Below are positions 34,768 to 44,503 of a stretch of DNA of 64,000 nucleotides, one piece after another (the stretch's first letter is position 1; each line of letters begins with the position of its first letter). The notes below the pieces were generated by a model. The model was not told the DNA's origin and ran no database searches. It was given only the letters and a program-made list of their open reading frames with translations. Both the position numbers and the translations under genes were made by a program. This DNA comes from an uncultured Lachnospiraceae bacterium (GTDB lineage Bacteria; Bacillota; Clostridia; Lachnospirales; Lachnospiraceae), in contig CAJTQG010000007.1 of assembly GCA_910578605.1 (NCBI GenBank), positions 1 to 64,000 of the forward strand, given 5' to 3'.

Positions 34768-36000
34768 TTATCCCTTTACAACGCCAACCGTTTTCAGCTT
34801 GCGTATGGGGGTAACCAAATCTTTTTGCTGCTCCATTACCATATCTATATCCTTGTAGGCAAATCTACATTCCTCTGCCACGTCATTTTTCTTATGCTTT
34901 CCTAGTACAATTCCCTGCTCCTTCAAATCCACCATCACCTGCTCTGTTGTAAACGCAGCCATGGCGCCGCTTCTTGAGTAATTTCTTCCTGCTCCGTGAG
35001 AGGATGTGCAGAAGGTTTCAGGATTCCCCTTACCCTTCACCACATAGCTGTAGGAGCCCATAGCGCCTGGAATCACAGCCAACTCCCCTTCTCTTACTCT
35101 TGTGGCACCCTTGCGGTGCACCCACACATTTTCCCCATAGTGATTTTCTATGGCGGCGTAATTGTGATGGCAATTGATTTCACTGTTAAATTCTACAGTA
35201 ATGTCCGTAAACTTTTCAATTTGCGTTTTTACCACATCACACACTGCCTCCAGCATACTTGCTCTGTTCTCAAAAGCATAATCCATTGCCAACTGCATCC
35301 AATTCACATATTGCCTTCCCTGGGGCATATTGATTGGCAGGAATGCCAATCTGTAAGTTTCCGGCACACTGCTGTACCAAATGTTATTTAACTCTCTTGC
35401 CATTTTATGAAAGTAATCACAGATTTCCTTACCTAGGTGGCGGCTTCCCGAATGAATCATAATACATAAATAACCATCCTCATCCTCCTGCAATTCGATA
35501 AAATGATTGCCCCCGCCAAGAGTACCTACTTGATAATAGCCCTCGTCAATCAAATGAAGAAGCTCCTGATTTGTCTCATACTTATCCATTTCCTTCTTTG
35601 CCAGGTCTAGGACTTTAGACACCTGAGGCTGCTTATGCTTCATAGTGCCAACAGGAACCGCCCGCATAATGGCGCCTACAATGGACTGAATCATCGTTCC
35701 GTTTCCTGTCTGAATATCTTTGATTTCCTCTACCTTCACATTGGTTGCGGCAAAAACCATTCCGCATCCAATATCCACTCCAACCGCATTGGGAATAATG
35801 ACATCCTTAGCGGCGATTACACCGCCGATTGGCATTCCCTTTCCTGCGTGGGTATCCGGCATTAAACATACCCATTTATGTATAAAGGGAAGATTTGCTA
35901 AATGGTACGCCTGTTCTAGACAATTTTCTTCCAAATCACTTTTTTCCTTCAACCACACCTTCACCGGAAATTTTGTATTTTCATCATATAAAACAAACAT
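34768..36000 (-). CDS. rtcB: RNA-splicing ligase RtcB
   Basis: A 410-residue RtcB, which joins 2',3'-cyclic phosphate (or 3'-phosphate) ends to 5'-OH ends using GTP and Mn2+, repairing cleaved RNAs. Metal and guanylate-binding motifs are present: the Cys in VDIGCGM near residue 75, GGGNHFIE near 165, HSGSRHLG, HHNYAA and the SSHGAGR motif carrying the guanylated-His region. ATG at 36000 is chosen over GTG codons 3-9 nt earlier; AGAGGAA precedes. It lies divergent from two WYL regulators and upstream of a tRNA-like RNA and slipin gene. Confidence 0.94.
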   Translation of the reverse strand: MFVLYDENTKFPVKVWLKEKSDLEENCLEQAYHLANLPFIHKWVCLMPDTHAGKGMPIGGVIAAKDVIIPNAVGVDIGCGMVFAATNVKVEEIKDIQTGNGTMIQSIVGAIMRAVPVGTMKHKQPQVSKVLDLAKKEMDKYETNQELLHLIDEGYYQVGTLGGGNHFIELQEDEDGYLCIMIHSGSRHLGKEICDYFHKMARELNNIWYSSVPETYRLAFLPINMPQGRQYVNWMQLAMDYAFENRASMLEAVCDVVKTQIEKFTDITVEFNSEINCHHNYAAIENHYGENVWVHRKGATRVREGELAVIPGAMGSYSYVVKGKGNPETFCTSSHGAGRNYSRSGAMAAFTTEQVMVDLKEQGIVLGKHKKNDVAEECRFAYKDIDMVMEQQKDLVTPIRKLKTVGVVKG

Positions 36001-36038
36001 CACATCCACTTCCTCTCTTTTTATTTATATTTTAAATG

Positions 36039-36330
36039 TTTGCGAAACTCCTTCGAAAAAGTTCATAATTGTGCAAAATTTACAATTTTTGTTAGATGCA
36101 ATTCGGTTTGTGTTTTAGAAGTTCTTAGTGTTCTTTACTTAACATAGCAATATTTGCACACGAGGGGCAAATAAGATGACAATTGAGCCATGGAGGGCGA
36201 ATTGGCATCGGTTGCGTGCTCTTCCAATCAATATGATAAGAACACTTAGTACTTCTTAGACACAATTAGATGCATCTAATGAAATTAGTAAATTTGTACA
36301 ATACAAAACTAAAAATAATGAGTTTCGCAA
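36039..36330. mobile_element. MITE-like element with ~95-bp terminal inverted repeats
   Basis: The segment begins TTTGCGAAACTC and ends GAGTTTCGCAA. The left ~95 bp (36039-36137) and the reverse complement of the right ~93 bp (36238-36330) align along their length, sharing blocks such as TTAGATGCA and CTTAGTGTTCTT. The ~100-bp centre has no reading frame of note. A related single arm occurs at 52298-52397. It occupies most of the 36001-36677 gap between rtcB and the WYL gene; the remainder is very AT-rich with no clear feature. Confidence 0.7.
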
Positions 36331-36677
36331 TTACCTATATTTATATTTTTAAGTTTGTTGATTTTGTTATATTTGTTTTTTATTTTTATTTGCTTTTTTG
36401 TTTTTGTTACATTAACGTTATCCGCTTTATGAATTTTATGAATTAATTCTAATTGATGTGTTTTCTTATGTATGCATTATATGGCATCATCTGGAAAATA
36501 TCATTTCAAAAAAGTTGCGAACTCTTATCTTTGCAAATTTATTTTAATTTAGGATACAATGTTAAAACTTCAAAGTTTTGAAAGATATGAGTGCTACAAT
36601 ATACTAGAACATTTCTTTTATTTATGATACTCTATATAATGATTTTTAATCTCTTTAAAATAGAAAGGAACACTGCC

Positions 36678-37952
36678 ATGTCCGAATTTAAAGAATTGGT
36701 CAAAAGTTTTGCTAAATCAAGAGAATATGTTCGTGATTTTTTTGTATATGGTTTTAAAACAAGAGAAGATTTTAACAGGAAAAGCACACGAACCTATGAC
36801 AACGAGCGACGCCGAATTGAATGCTGGCTTCAAGGCTTTGTAAAACAAGACTACACTAAAAAAGGAAAAAATATTTCCCTGGCCATAGACAGCAACCTGC
36901 TTGACACAAACCCTCTGTTTCGTGTCTGGAAAACGAAAAGCTTTACTGATAATGATTTGATATTGCACTTTACCCTTCTTGATTATCTAGCCCAAAACCC
37001 CTGCTGCAGTGCGGAAATGCTGACAGATGCACTGAACCTAAAATATAACCTTCTCTTTGATGTGCAGACTGTGCGCCGCAAATGCAACGCATATGTAAAG
37101 GAAGGTATTTTTATTAAGACAAAGCAAGGTAAAGAAATAAAGTATTCTGCCGCCAAAGATTTTACTCCTCTATTTCACCGCTATCCCGCTTTCAGGCAGG
37201 CAATTACTTTTTATCAACTAGCCGAACCACTGGGTATTATAGGAAATACTATTATGGATAACTTCTCTATGGATAACTTTTCCTTTCGGGTAAAGCACAG
37301 CTTTTTTGTTCACACCTTAGAGGATGAAGTTTTGTTGGAACTGCTGCATGCTATGCATTCTAAAGAAAGCATTTCCTTGGAGCTTTGCAGCACGAAGAAC
37401 CAAAACAAAAGCACCCGCACTTGTATTCCCCTGCAGATATTTACAAGCACCCGCACAGGCAGACGTTTTTTGTGTGCATATCAGCCCAAATCCAAACGTT
37501 TTAACTGTATCCGCATAGATTCCATCAAAAACGTAACTCCCCTCCCCCCTGACTCACAGGAAAACAAAGATTTTTCACGATTATGGGACGAACACCAAAG
37601 TAATCTCATAAAAAACCATCCTTATATATGGGGCGTTTCCTTTCAAAATACAGACAAAACTCACCTTCAACATGTAAAACTTACTCTTCGCATCAGGGAA
37701 CCGGAGGAACATTATATAATGGAGCGATTAATAAGGGAGGGCAAAGATGGCATTATCACCTGCATTGCCCCCAATACATACACCTACGAAAAAGATATTT
37801 TTGATGCCAATGAAATGCTGCCATGGCTTCGCACATTCATAGGCAGAATTGTGAATTTTACTTGCAGCTCCCCTGTGGTGGAGAGACGATTCTTTCAGGA
37901 TTTACAAAAAATGTATGATATGTATGATATTAAAAATGCATTTAGGGACTAA
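36678..37952 (+). CDS. WYL-domain transcription regulator 1
   Basis: A 424-residue protein. ATG at 36678 follows AAAGGA by 8 nt; the longer reading upstream is not supported. N-terminal winged-helix-like DNA-binding part (about 30-170), followed by a WYL ligand-binding region (about 200-330; RFLCAYQPKSKRFNCIRID) and a C-terminal extension. WYL proteins commonly regulate stress, defence and RNA-repair genes in response to nucleic-acid or nucleotide ligands. It is divergent from rtcB and adjacent to a second WYL gene, so it may control the rtcB operon. Confidence 0.8.
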   Translation: MSEFKELVKSFAKSREYVRDFFVYGFKTREDFNRKSTRTYDNERRRIECWLQGFVKQDYTKKGKNISLAIDSNLLDTNPLFRVWKTKSFTDNDLILHFTLLDYLAQNPCCSAEMLTDALNLKYNLLFDVQTVRRKCNAYVKEGIFIKTKQGKEIKYSAAKDFTPLFHRYPAFRQAITFYQLAEPLGIIGNTIMDNFSMDNFSFRVKHSFFVHTLEDEVLLELLHAMHSKESISLELCSTKNQNKSTRTCIPLQIFTSTRTGRRFLCAYQPKSKRFNCIRIDSIKNVTPLPPDSQENKDFSRLWDEHQSNLIKNHPYIWGVSFQNTDKTHLQHVKLTLRIREPEEHYIMERLIREGKDGIITCIAPNTYTYEKDIFDANEMLPWLRTFIGRIVNFTCSSPVVERRFFQDLQKMYDMYDIKNAFRD

Positions 37953-38078
37953 TATTTTGTGAATATTCATTGTCAAACATGAAACAATGTGTTAAAAAGG
38001 TAATTGTAACAAAGCTTAAGCAACAAGATGGGATATTATTATATCGCATGCTTATTTGTGATAGGAATGGATATCAAT

Positions 38079-39053
38079 ATGAATTTATTTAGCGAAACAT
38101 ACAATTGTTATTATCAGATTATGAAGGAAATTTTAAAGGATAAATCTTCTTTTACCCTGGATGAGCTGAGAACAAAAATCAGCTGCCATGGCTTCGAGGA
38201 AAGTCTGCTCTATATAATACCTAAGCTTTCCTCAGGGGAATGGAGCCTCCTTAAAAAAAACGGAGAACTTTACTGCACTAAGTTGTCTGGCAGTTTTTAT
38301 GTTCCTTTAACTACACTGCAAAAATCCTACCTGAAAACTATTTTACAAGACAAAAAAATGCAGCTTTTTCTTGATGAGCCAAGCATAACAAATCTTACAA
38401 CAATGCTGAAAGATGTACCCACATTGTGGGACAACGACACCTTTTACTACTATGACCGCTACAGTGACGGAGATGATTTTACGGCTCCTGCTTATAAAAA
38501 ACATTTCCGCATGCTGCTTGCCGCTATTGAACAAAAGCGTTTTGTAGATATAGACTATACCTCCCCCTCACGGAATCGGGTACACCATCACTACCTGCCA
38601 TGCCGTTTAGAATACTCTATTAAAAACAATAAGTTTCGGCTTTTGGCAAAAACTCTCCCCCTGCACAAAGGTGGGTTGGAGACTTTAAACTTAGAGAGAA
38701 TGACAAAGGTAGAGTTCTTAGACCAGTTTGCCGAAAACACCGTAGACTTAAATCAATTGATTCGTTCCTCCTATTATAAGGAGCCTGTCTGTCTTCATAT
38801 ATATAATGAGAGAAATGCATTAGAGAGAACAATGCTTCACTTTGCAAATTATGAAAAAAATACTACTAAAATAGGGGATAATTTATATGAATGTCTGATT
38901 TATTATAATAAAATGATGGAAACCGAACTGTTGATAGAGGTGTTGTCCTTCGGACCGATGCTGAAGGTGCTTGGCAGCGAACATTTCCTAAAACAAATAA
39001 AAGGAAGACTTTACAGACAAAATCGCCTGGAATGCCTTCCTAATCACACATAA
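38079..39053 (+). CDS. WYL-domain transcription regulator 2
   Basis: A 324-residue protein related in plan to the preceding gene: N-terminal helical segment, central WYL-like beta domain (about 155-235; RFVDIDYTSPSRNRVHHHYLP then KFRLLAK) and a C-terminal WCX-like domain. Start at 38079 is the best-supported ATG, although its SD is weak. It follows WYL gene 1 by 126 nt on the same strand; the two may act as a pair. Confidence 0.78.
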   Translation: MNLFSETYNCYYQIMKEILKDKSSFTLDELRTKISCHGFEESLLYIIPKLSSGEWSLLKKNGELYCTKLSGSFYVPLTTLQKSYLKTILQDKKMQLFLDEPSITNLTTMLKDVPTLWDNDTFYYYDRYSDGDDFTAPAYKKHFRMLLAAIEQKRFVDIDYTSPSRNRVHHHYLPCRLEYSIKNNKFRLLAKTLPLHKGGLETLNLERMTKVEFLDQFAENTVDLNQLIRSSYYKEPVCLHIYNERNALERTMLHFANYEKNTTKIGDNLYECLIYYNKMMETELLIEVLSFGPMLKVLGSEHFLKQIKGRLYRQNRLECLPNHT

Positions 39054-39091
39054 AATCTATACTCCATAAACAGAAGTCAAAAAATCCTATC

Positions 39092-40555
39092 TTATTCCTC
39101 TTCCTCTATGGCGCCATACCAAGGAAGGGATGTGTCAAAAAAATAATTTTGTATTGCCTGGGCATTAATCATATCCTCCTTGTGATAGCAAATATAAATT
39201 TGGCATTGCTGCAGTACAGAAGACATTGCATCCTCACTCATACTGCTCCATTGCACTGTTGTTGCGTTTTTTCCAAGAACAGAATCAAAAGCTGTCAAGA
39301 ATTTATCATATACAACCGCCTTGCTGCCAAGCTTTAGCCTGCACTCTCCATCTACAAAATCTACCTGTATATTGTCAATAATTCCCTGATACATATATTT
39401 GTCTTTATATTTGCTGTTATCTGCTATAATGCGCACATACACATTTTCTGAAGCTACTTGAAGGTCTTTGGGAACTAAATGATTTTCTTTTGCTTCCTCT
39501 AGCTCTATCCAACCGATTGTACAAACAAGATCGTCAAGATCATCATAAAATTCACCTGCATTATTCTTGTCAAAATTCACCTTATTCCCGTCTAACTTGC
39601 CTGCATGGATTGTTCTGTCGCTTGTAATCGCCATGCCATCCTTTATATCCTGTTCTAAATTTCCACATCCTGATTCTATATTCACCATTTCACTTGTGCC
39701 ATCACCTGACTTCAGCATAATGGCCATAATAGAAAATACATATATCATCACCAAGGCAAATCCTATGATTCCCTTCATATCTTCCCGCCAACTGTGAATC
39801 AGCATAACAATACAATAGGCAAGAAGTAAAAAGACTGCCGCCGAGCCCAATACACGCACTAGCGCCGCTGTATATCCCATATCCTTTTCCATGTAGAAAC
39901 CCCACAGCTTCACCAATATTTTTAGCAGCATTCCTTTGTATAAAAGCACACCCCCTGTTACCATAATAACGGCAAGCCCTGCCAACGAATACTTTGGTCC
40001 CGCCTTTACTGCCAAACAATAGAGCAGTATAAAAAAATTGTAAACCAATATAAAATAAGCCAGGCACAGAGTACCTCTCATCAAAAATGTCTTCCAGTCA
40101 AACATCACATACTCCCAAATTGGACCTCCTGCCTTTGCAATTATTTTTGTCACACTCATACCTAATAAATGGGCTGCCATAAAACAGACAGCTCCGCTGC
40201 ACAGCAAACTGTAATCAAATAAAATACGACTGATAACTCTGGTTCTCACAGTCCCGGGGTACATAGTCAAATTGGGTGCCGTCAAAATATTTGCCCCAAA
40301 TATACACATGATAATCAATATAATAAACATGTAAGCTCCAAAACTGTTGCCGCTTCCTATCATCAAATACCAAGACGAAGGCTTGTAAAATAAGCGGTCG
40401 ATTATTGTCCCTATCAATCCTATAACCGCCACAACTGCCATTGCCATCAGCCAACTCCATCTCTGTATCCATTGAAATTGATACAGTTTTTTCACATTTT
40501 CCCACTCCGCCTTGCCGCTGCTTACTTTTACTTCTTCCATTACTTCCACAGACAT
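39092..40555 (-). CDS. ABC transporter permease-like membrane protein
   Basis: A 487-residue protein with about seven membrane segments in the first 300 residues, then a soluble C-terminal domain of about 180 residues containing no motif I recognise. The start at 40555 lies inside the end of the ATPase gene, with GGAGG 10 nt before it, so the two are translationally coupled. It is probably the membrane subunit of an ABC-2-type exporter for an unknown substrate. The large C-terminal soluble domain is unusual. Confidence 0.75.
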   Translation of the reverse strand: MSVEVMEEVKVSSGKAEWENVKKLYQFQWIQRWSWLMAMAVVAVIGLIGTIIDRLFYKPSSWYLMIGSGNSFGAYMFIILIIMCIFGANILTAPNLTMYPGTVRTRVISRILFDYSLLCSGAVCFMAAHLLGMSVTKIIAKAGGPIWEYVMFDWKTFLMRGTLCLAYFILVYNFFILLYCLAVKAGPKYSLAGLAVIMVTGGVLLYKGMLLKILVKLWGFYMEKDMGYTAALVRVLGSAAVFLLLAYCIVMLIHSWREDMKGIIGFALVMIYVFSIMAIMLKSGDGTSEMVNIESGCGNLEQDIKDGMAITSDRTIHAGKLDGNKVNFDKNNAGEFYDDLDDLVCTIGWIELEEAKENHLVPKDLQVASENVYVRIIADNSKYKDKYMYQGIIDNIQVDFVDGECRLKLGSKAVVYDKFLTAFDSVLGKNATTVQWSSMSEDAMSSVLQQCQIYICYHKEDMINAQAIQNYFFDTSLPWYGAIEEEE

Positions 40556-41451
40556 TCTAATGCATCCTCCTTTCCCTCTGATGTAAGATAAACACATACA
40601 TCCTCCGGGGGCACCGGACTCACCTGCAGTCCCTCCTGGCGGGCCTGCATTGCCAACCGGCAATTGACTTTTCCTCTGCCAATGCAAAAGCTTCCCAGCT
40701 CCCCATCACTGCTGTAACAAATTTCTTCTCTATTTTTAAACCCCTGTACTTTATCCTTATCTCCGTCCACCCGAAACAGCATTTCCCTCACAGAGTCCAT
40801 CTCCTCATAAAAAATCAAATTCCCCTCATGTATCAGCACCATCTCTGACAGCACGCTCTCCAGCTCTGCCAGATTATGGCTGGAAATTACAAAAGTCCTA
40901 GGATGCTCCATATAATCCCTCAGCAAAATCTCATATGCAATTTTTCTTTTTTCGATATCAATTCCAATAAATGGTTCATCTAACAAAGTCACTTTCGTCC
41001 GCGCAGCAATTGCACACATAAAATGCACTGCGCTCTCCATTCCCTGTGATAGAGAACCTATTGTTTTTTTCAAGGGGATTCCGAAAATCCCCAAGGATTT
41101 AACCGCAAACTCCAAATCAAAGCGGGGATACATAATGTTGTAACACTTCAGAACCTGCTTTACCCTCATGGATTTTCCAACCGGCAGGGCATGCATGGAA
41201 TAAATCATTTCCTCTTTCAGCCGAATATCCCGGGAAGCATTGCCTCCCAATATTTTAATTTCTCCCTCTGTGGGCTCCAAAGCACCGTTACACAACTTAA
41301 AAAAAGTAGTTTTTCCGCTTCCGTTTGCCCCGATTAGTCCGATAATCTGATTTGCATGCAGTTTTAAATTTAAATGATTCAACGCAGCTTTATCTTTCCT
41401 TCTATACTTTAACAGTAAATCCTCGGCGGCAATAATGTAATCTTCCATCAT
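40540..41451 (-). CDS. ABC transporter ATP-binding protein
   Basis: A 303-residue ATPase: Walker A GANGSGKTTF near residue 38, signature-like LSQGM, Walker B VTLLDEPFIG, and the H-loop SSHN. Residues past about 220 form an extra domain. GGAG precedes the ATG. The order GntR/YtrA-type regulator, ATPase, permease is that of YtrA-type exporter operons in Firmicutes. Confidence 0.9.
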   Translation of the reverse strand: MMEDYIIAAEDLLLKYRRKDKAALNHLNLKLHANQIIGLIGANGSGKTTFFKLCNGALEPTEGEIKILGGNASRDIRLKEEMIYSMHALPVGKSMRVKQVLKCYNIMYPRFDLEFAVKSLGIFGIPLKKTIGSLSQGMESAVHFMCAIAARTKVTLLDEPFIGIDIEKRKIAYEILLRDYMEHPRTFVISSHNLAELESVLSEMVLIHEGNLIFYEEMDSVREMLFRVDGDKDKVQGFKNREEICYSSDGELGSFCIGRGKVNCRLAMQARQEGLQVSPVPPEDVCVYLTSEGKEDALECLWK

Positions 41452-41506
41452 GAAAACTTCTCCTTTCTGCAATTCTCATTTTATTGCTTTTTATAGCCTT
41501 TTTTCC

Positions 41507-41884
41507 CTACATATCTAACTTTTTACAGCAATCACGCATTTTAACGATAAGCTCCTCCTGCCCAATTCCTAATTTTCTTGCCTCCAAGACAACAGCATTT
41601 ATCATCTCCCCCAATGTCTCCTCCACCTTTCTCACCTTAATCATCTCCACCGCTCCTTCCTTCACTGTCATGGCCTGCCCCCTCACCTTATCTAAAATTC
41701 CTCTTTCTACCAACAATCGAATTCCTTTTGCCGCTGTAGCCGGATTGATATTCAGCTCCCTGGCGATTACAATCTGAGAATAACATTTGTCTCCCTCCAA
41801 AAGCTTGCCTGCCAAAATATCATCCTCTATGGCATCCGCAATCTGGATATATATGGGGACAAGCTGATTGAAGTCCACTTTCAT
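41507..41884 (-). CDS. GntR-family regulator, YtrA-type
   Basis: A 125-residue repressor: winged-helix GntR domain (about 8-75, with GDKCYSQIVIARELNINPAT) followed by a short ~45-residue C-terminal dimerisation segment, typical of the YtrA subfamily. It should autoregulate the exporter operon that follows. A perfect 16-bp palindrome 140 nt upstream is a candidate operator. Confidence 0.9.
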   Translation of the reverse strand: MKVDFNQLVPIYIQIADAIEDDILAGKLLEGDKCYSQIVIARELNINPATAAKGIRLLVERGILDKVRGQAMTVKEGAVEMIKVRKVEETLGEMINAVVLEARKLGIGQEELIVKMRDCCKKLDM

Positions 41885-42020
41885 TCTTAGCCTCCTCGTC
41901 TGCCAAATATTTGTTGTGACTGTTTACACACTTTTTCTTACACATTTTTCCTTATATCCTAATATTTAATATTAAGTTTTCTCTTGTTCTCTTATTCCCT
42001 TATACACTTATATGCTTATC

Positions 42021-42056
42021 AACCATACCACATTACTCATGTAATGTGGTATGGTT
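42021..42056. promoter_or_regulatory. Perfect 16-bp inverted repeat, candidate operator
   Basis: AACCATACCACATTAC, 4-nt TCAT spacer, then its exact reverse complement. It lacks a T run and is AT-rich, so an operator for the GntR regulator is more likely than a terminator. The 41885-42690 gap otherwise contains an integrase fragment and no intact gene. Confidence 0.65.
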
Positions 42057-42304
42057 ATTGTAATCCAATTTCTTTTTTCTGTCAAGCATAGATTTCCATT
42101 TACTAATATACTGTTCCATGCACCTTTCCATCTCTTTTCATAAGCAGCCACATAACATGGTTTGCTACACGGAAACAACCTTGTAAGTTTTGTGTAGTCT
42201 GGCAGGTTATGCCTGTAATAATTTTTTCAAGATTTTGCGTTGATTTAAAAAATACATTACACTATAATGGGCAAGTTACAAGGGAAAGTTTTTCTTATTC
42301 AGTT

Positions 42305-42484
42305 TTAATTCATTCCCACAACCTTATCCAAGAGTTTTGCAGATTCCCGCTTAGCATCTCTTGTAGCGTGTGCATAGACATTCATGGCAGTGCTTACGTC
42401 CGAATGCCCTAAAAGTTCCTGCACGTCTTTTGGCTGCGCCCCGTTTGATAACAGGTTTGTTGTGTAGGTGTGTGTAGTGGTTGC
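42305..42484 (-). pseudogene. C-terminal fragment of a tyrosine recombinase (integrase)
   Basis: Open frame of 59 codons from just after an in-frame stop, reading HTYTTNLLSNGAQPKDV, then ELLGHSDVSTAMNVYAH and ending LLDKVVGMN. The LGHS..T..VYAH pattern contains the conserved His and the catalytic Tyr of phage/ICE integrases. The N-terminal three quarters are missing, so this is the scar of an integrated element. Confidence 0.85.
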
Positions 42485-42690
42485 TTATAGGGAACAAGAG
42501 GTTGAAAAATCCGCCAAAGAGAACGATAGATTGCCAGCAACAAATGACGGTTAAGAGCAAGGACCGAAGTGCAAGATAATATTTCAATCCTTGCTCTTAC
42601 ATAACAGTTTTTAAATGATGAATATTGAAAAATATGTTATGATAGGTTTGTAGCAGATAGCTTATAGTTTTTGGAGGAATATATAAAAAT

Positions 42691-43548
42691 ATGGAAAAAT
42701 GGGACTTGTATACAAAATATAGAGAAAAGACAGGAAAAGAACAGATTCGGGGAGAAAAGATTCCAAACGGTTTCTACCATTTGGTAGTGCATGTATGGAT
42801 ACGAAATTGCAAAGGGGAATATCTCATTTCCCAACGTTCAGTTAGCAGACCAACATTTCCGCTTATGTGGGAGTGCGTTGGAGGTTCTGTTTTGATGGGA
42901 GAAAGCAGTATTGATGGAGCACTTAGAGAAGTAAATGAAGAAGTGGGACTGGATTTACAACCCGAAGCCGGAAAACTTCTTTTTACTAAAATCCGAGGCA
43001 CTGATATTAAATATGAATGCAAAGAATTTAATGATATTATGGATGTATGGCTTTTTGAATACGATGGAGACCTGCATTTGGAAGATGCAACAACGGATGA
43101 AGTTGCTGACTGTAAATGGATGACAGTTTCTGAGATTAGAAAGTTATATGAAAACAAGAAGCTTGTGCAGACATTGGACTATTTTTTCTGTGTTATGGAA
43201 GCAGATGAACCGGATTACAGCTATATTATTGGGAAAATGGTAGACGGAACTGTTGACAGACCATTAGGCACCGCTCATCCTCGTCATTCAGAGATGATTT
43301 ATCCAATCAATTATGGATATGTAAATAATGTACTTGCTGGTGATGGAGCAGAACAAGATGTTTATATATTTGGAAAAAATAAACCGCTGAAGAGTTTTCG
43401 TGGCAAAGTAGTCGCAGTATGGCATCGTTTTGACGATGTGGAGGATAAGTGGATTGTGTCTTTGAATGGAGAAGATATTGCAGAAGAGAAAATATTAGGT
43501 GACATTTCATTTCAAGAGCAGTTTTTCTATGGGAAATTGTATAAATAA
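42691..43548 (+). CDS. Nudix hydrolase fused to a pyrophosphatase-like domain
   Basis: A 285-residue two-domain protein. N-terminal Nudix hydrolase (about 1-165) with a complete Nudix box GGSVLMGESSIDGALREV..EEVG near residue 70. C-terminal domain (about 175-285) begins GTAHPRHSEMIYPINYGYV and contains GDGAEQDVYIFG, resembling inorganic pyrophosphatase-like domains. It could hydrolyse a nucleoside diphosphate derivative. GGAGG lies well before the ATG. It sits between integrase fragments, so it may be imported cargo. Confidence 0.85.
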   Translation: MEKWDLYTKYREKTGKEQIRGEKIPNGFYHLVVHVWIRNCKGEYLISQRSVSRPTFPLMWECVGGSVLMGESSIDGALREVNEEVGLDLQPEAGKLLFTKIRGTDIKYECKEFNDIMDVWLFEYDGDLHLEDATTDEVADCKWMTVSEIRKLYENKKLVQTLDYFFCVMEADEPDYSYIIGKMVDGTVDRPLGTAHPRHSEMIYPINYGYVNNVLAGDGAEQDVYIFGKNKPLKSFRGKVVAVWHRFDDVEDKWIVSLNGEDIAEEKILGDISFQEQFFYGKLYK

Positions 43549-43594
43549 TATTAAATTGCAATTGGTATTTATGGAATAGGAGAGGATGCCCCGT

Positions 43595-44029
43595 ATGGTT
43601 AGAGAAATAGAAAAAAATGATTTAGAAGGTTTATTAAGATTGTATATGCAGCTACATAATAATCCCCTGCCGGAAAAGACCGCAGAAATATTGCAGATTT
43701 GGGATACCATTTTTCAGGATGAAAACCATCATGTGATTGTTGCAGAGGAAAATGGAAAAATCGTATCTTCCTGTGTCTGTGTTATTATTCCTAACCTGAC
43801 GCACAACCAGCAACCCTATGCTTTTATTGAAAATGTGATAACGGATGAAAAGTTTAGAAAAAGAGGACTGGCAACGCAATGCTTAGACTATGCAAAAGAG
43901 ATTGCCATAAAAGAAAACTGCTATAAAATGATGTTGCTCACAGGTTCTAAGAAAAAAAGTACATTGGATTTTTACAGAAAGGCAGGGTACAACAGTGACG
44001 ATAAAACAGCATTTATTCAATGGATATAA
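43595..44029 (+). CDS. GNAT-family N-acetyltransferase
   Basis: A 144-residue GNAT protein with IENVITDEKFRKRGLATQCL carrying the acetyl-CoA loop and LDFYRKAGY near the end. ATG at 43595 is chosen since GGAGAGG lies 9 nt before it; the ATG at 43586 abuts the SD. Substrate unknown. It follows the Nudix gene by 46 nt on the same strand. Confidence 0.85.
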   Translation: MVREIEKNDLEGLLRLYMQLHNNPLPEKTAEILQIWDTIFQDENHHVIVAEENGKIVSSCVCVIIPNLTHNQQPYAFIENVITDEKFRKRGLATQCLDYAKEIAIKENCYKMMLLTGSKKKSTLDFYRKAGYNSDDKTAFIQWI

Positions 44030-44030
44030 C

Positions 44031-44396
44031 GTGGCAAAGGAAACGCGTGACTTGTATTTTGAAATTCAAAACCTAAATCGGGCAACAATAAAGTATGCTG
44101 CTGATATAATTAAAGTCGGGATGAATCTATCGGATATTAATACATTGTGTGAAAATTATTTGTTGGAACATGGTGCAGATTCATTTTGGTATTGGGATGT
44201 TGGTGTGTTTGTTTTTGCGGGAGATGAAACTGCTGTTTCCATATCAGGCAAAGATTATAAAGTATTGGAAGAACAGACTACAAAAATTTTTCTTACCATA
44301 GTTCAAGTCTATCTTCTGAGTCAATCCGCAGGATATACCCGTCAAAGGTGGTTATATCAACACTGTTGTGGTACATATCGTATTCTGCATATATGA
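44031..44396 (+). pseudogene. Truncated M24-family aminopeptidase (Xaa-Pro/methionine aminopeptidase type)
   Basis: From a GTG at 44031 the frame reads an M24-type N-terminal stretch (ETRDLYFEIQNLNRATIKY, ENYLLEHGADSFWYW, FAGDETAVSISG) and then degenerates after about residue 85, where the metal-binding Asp residues should start, and stops at 122 residues. The family needs about 230 or more. A frameshift and truncation are likely. Confidence 0.65.
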
Positions 44397-44503
44397 ATCT
44401 CATATCCTATCTGTCCTTTCTTAGTTAATTATATTTTGGAGCAATTTTAGAAAGCATTTCAATTAGTTCTTCCTGTCCTGTTCATTTCATGTTATAATTT
44501 GTT

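Noticed and set aside
42476..42555. Plus-strand frame ending EKSAKENDRLPATNDG
   Set aside because: It may be the end of a mobile-element protein, but it has no start, is under 30 codons and matches no family I can name.
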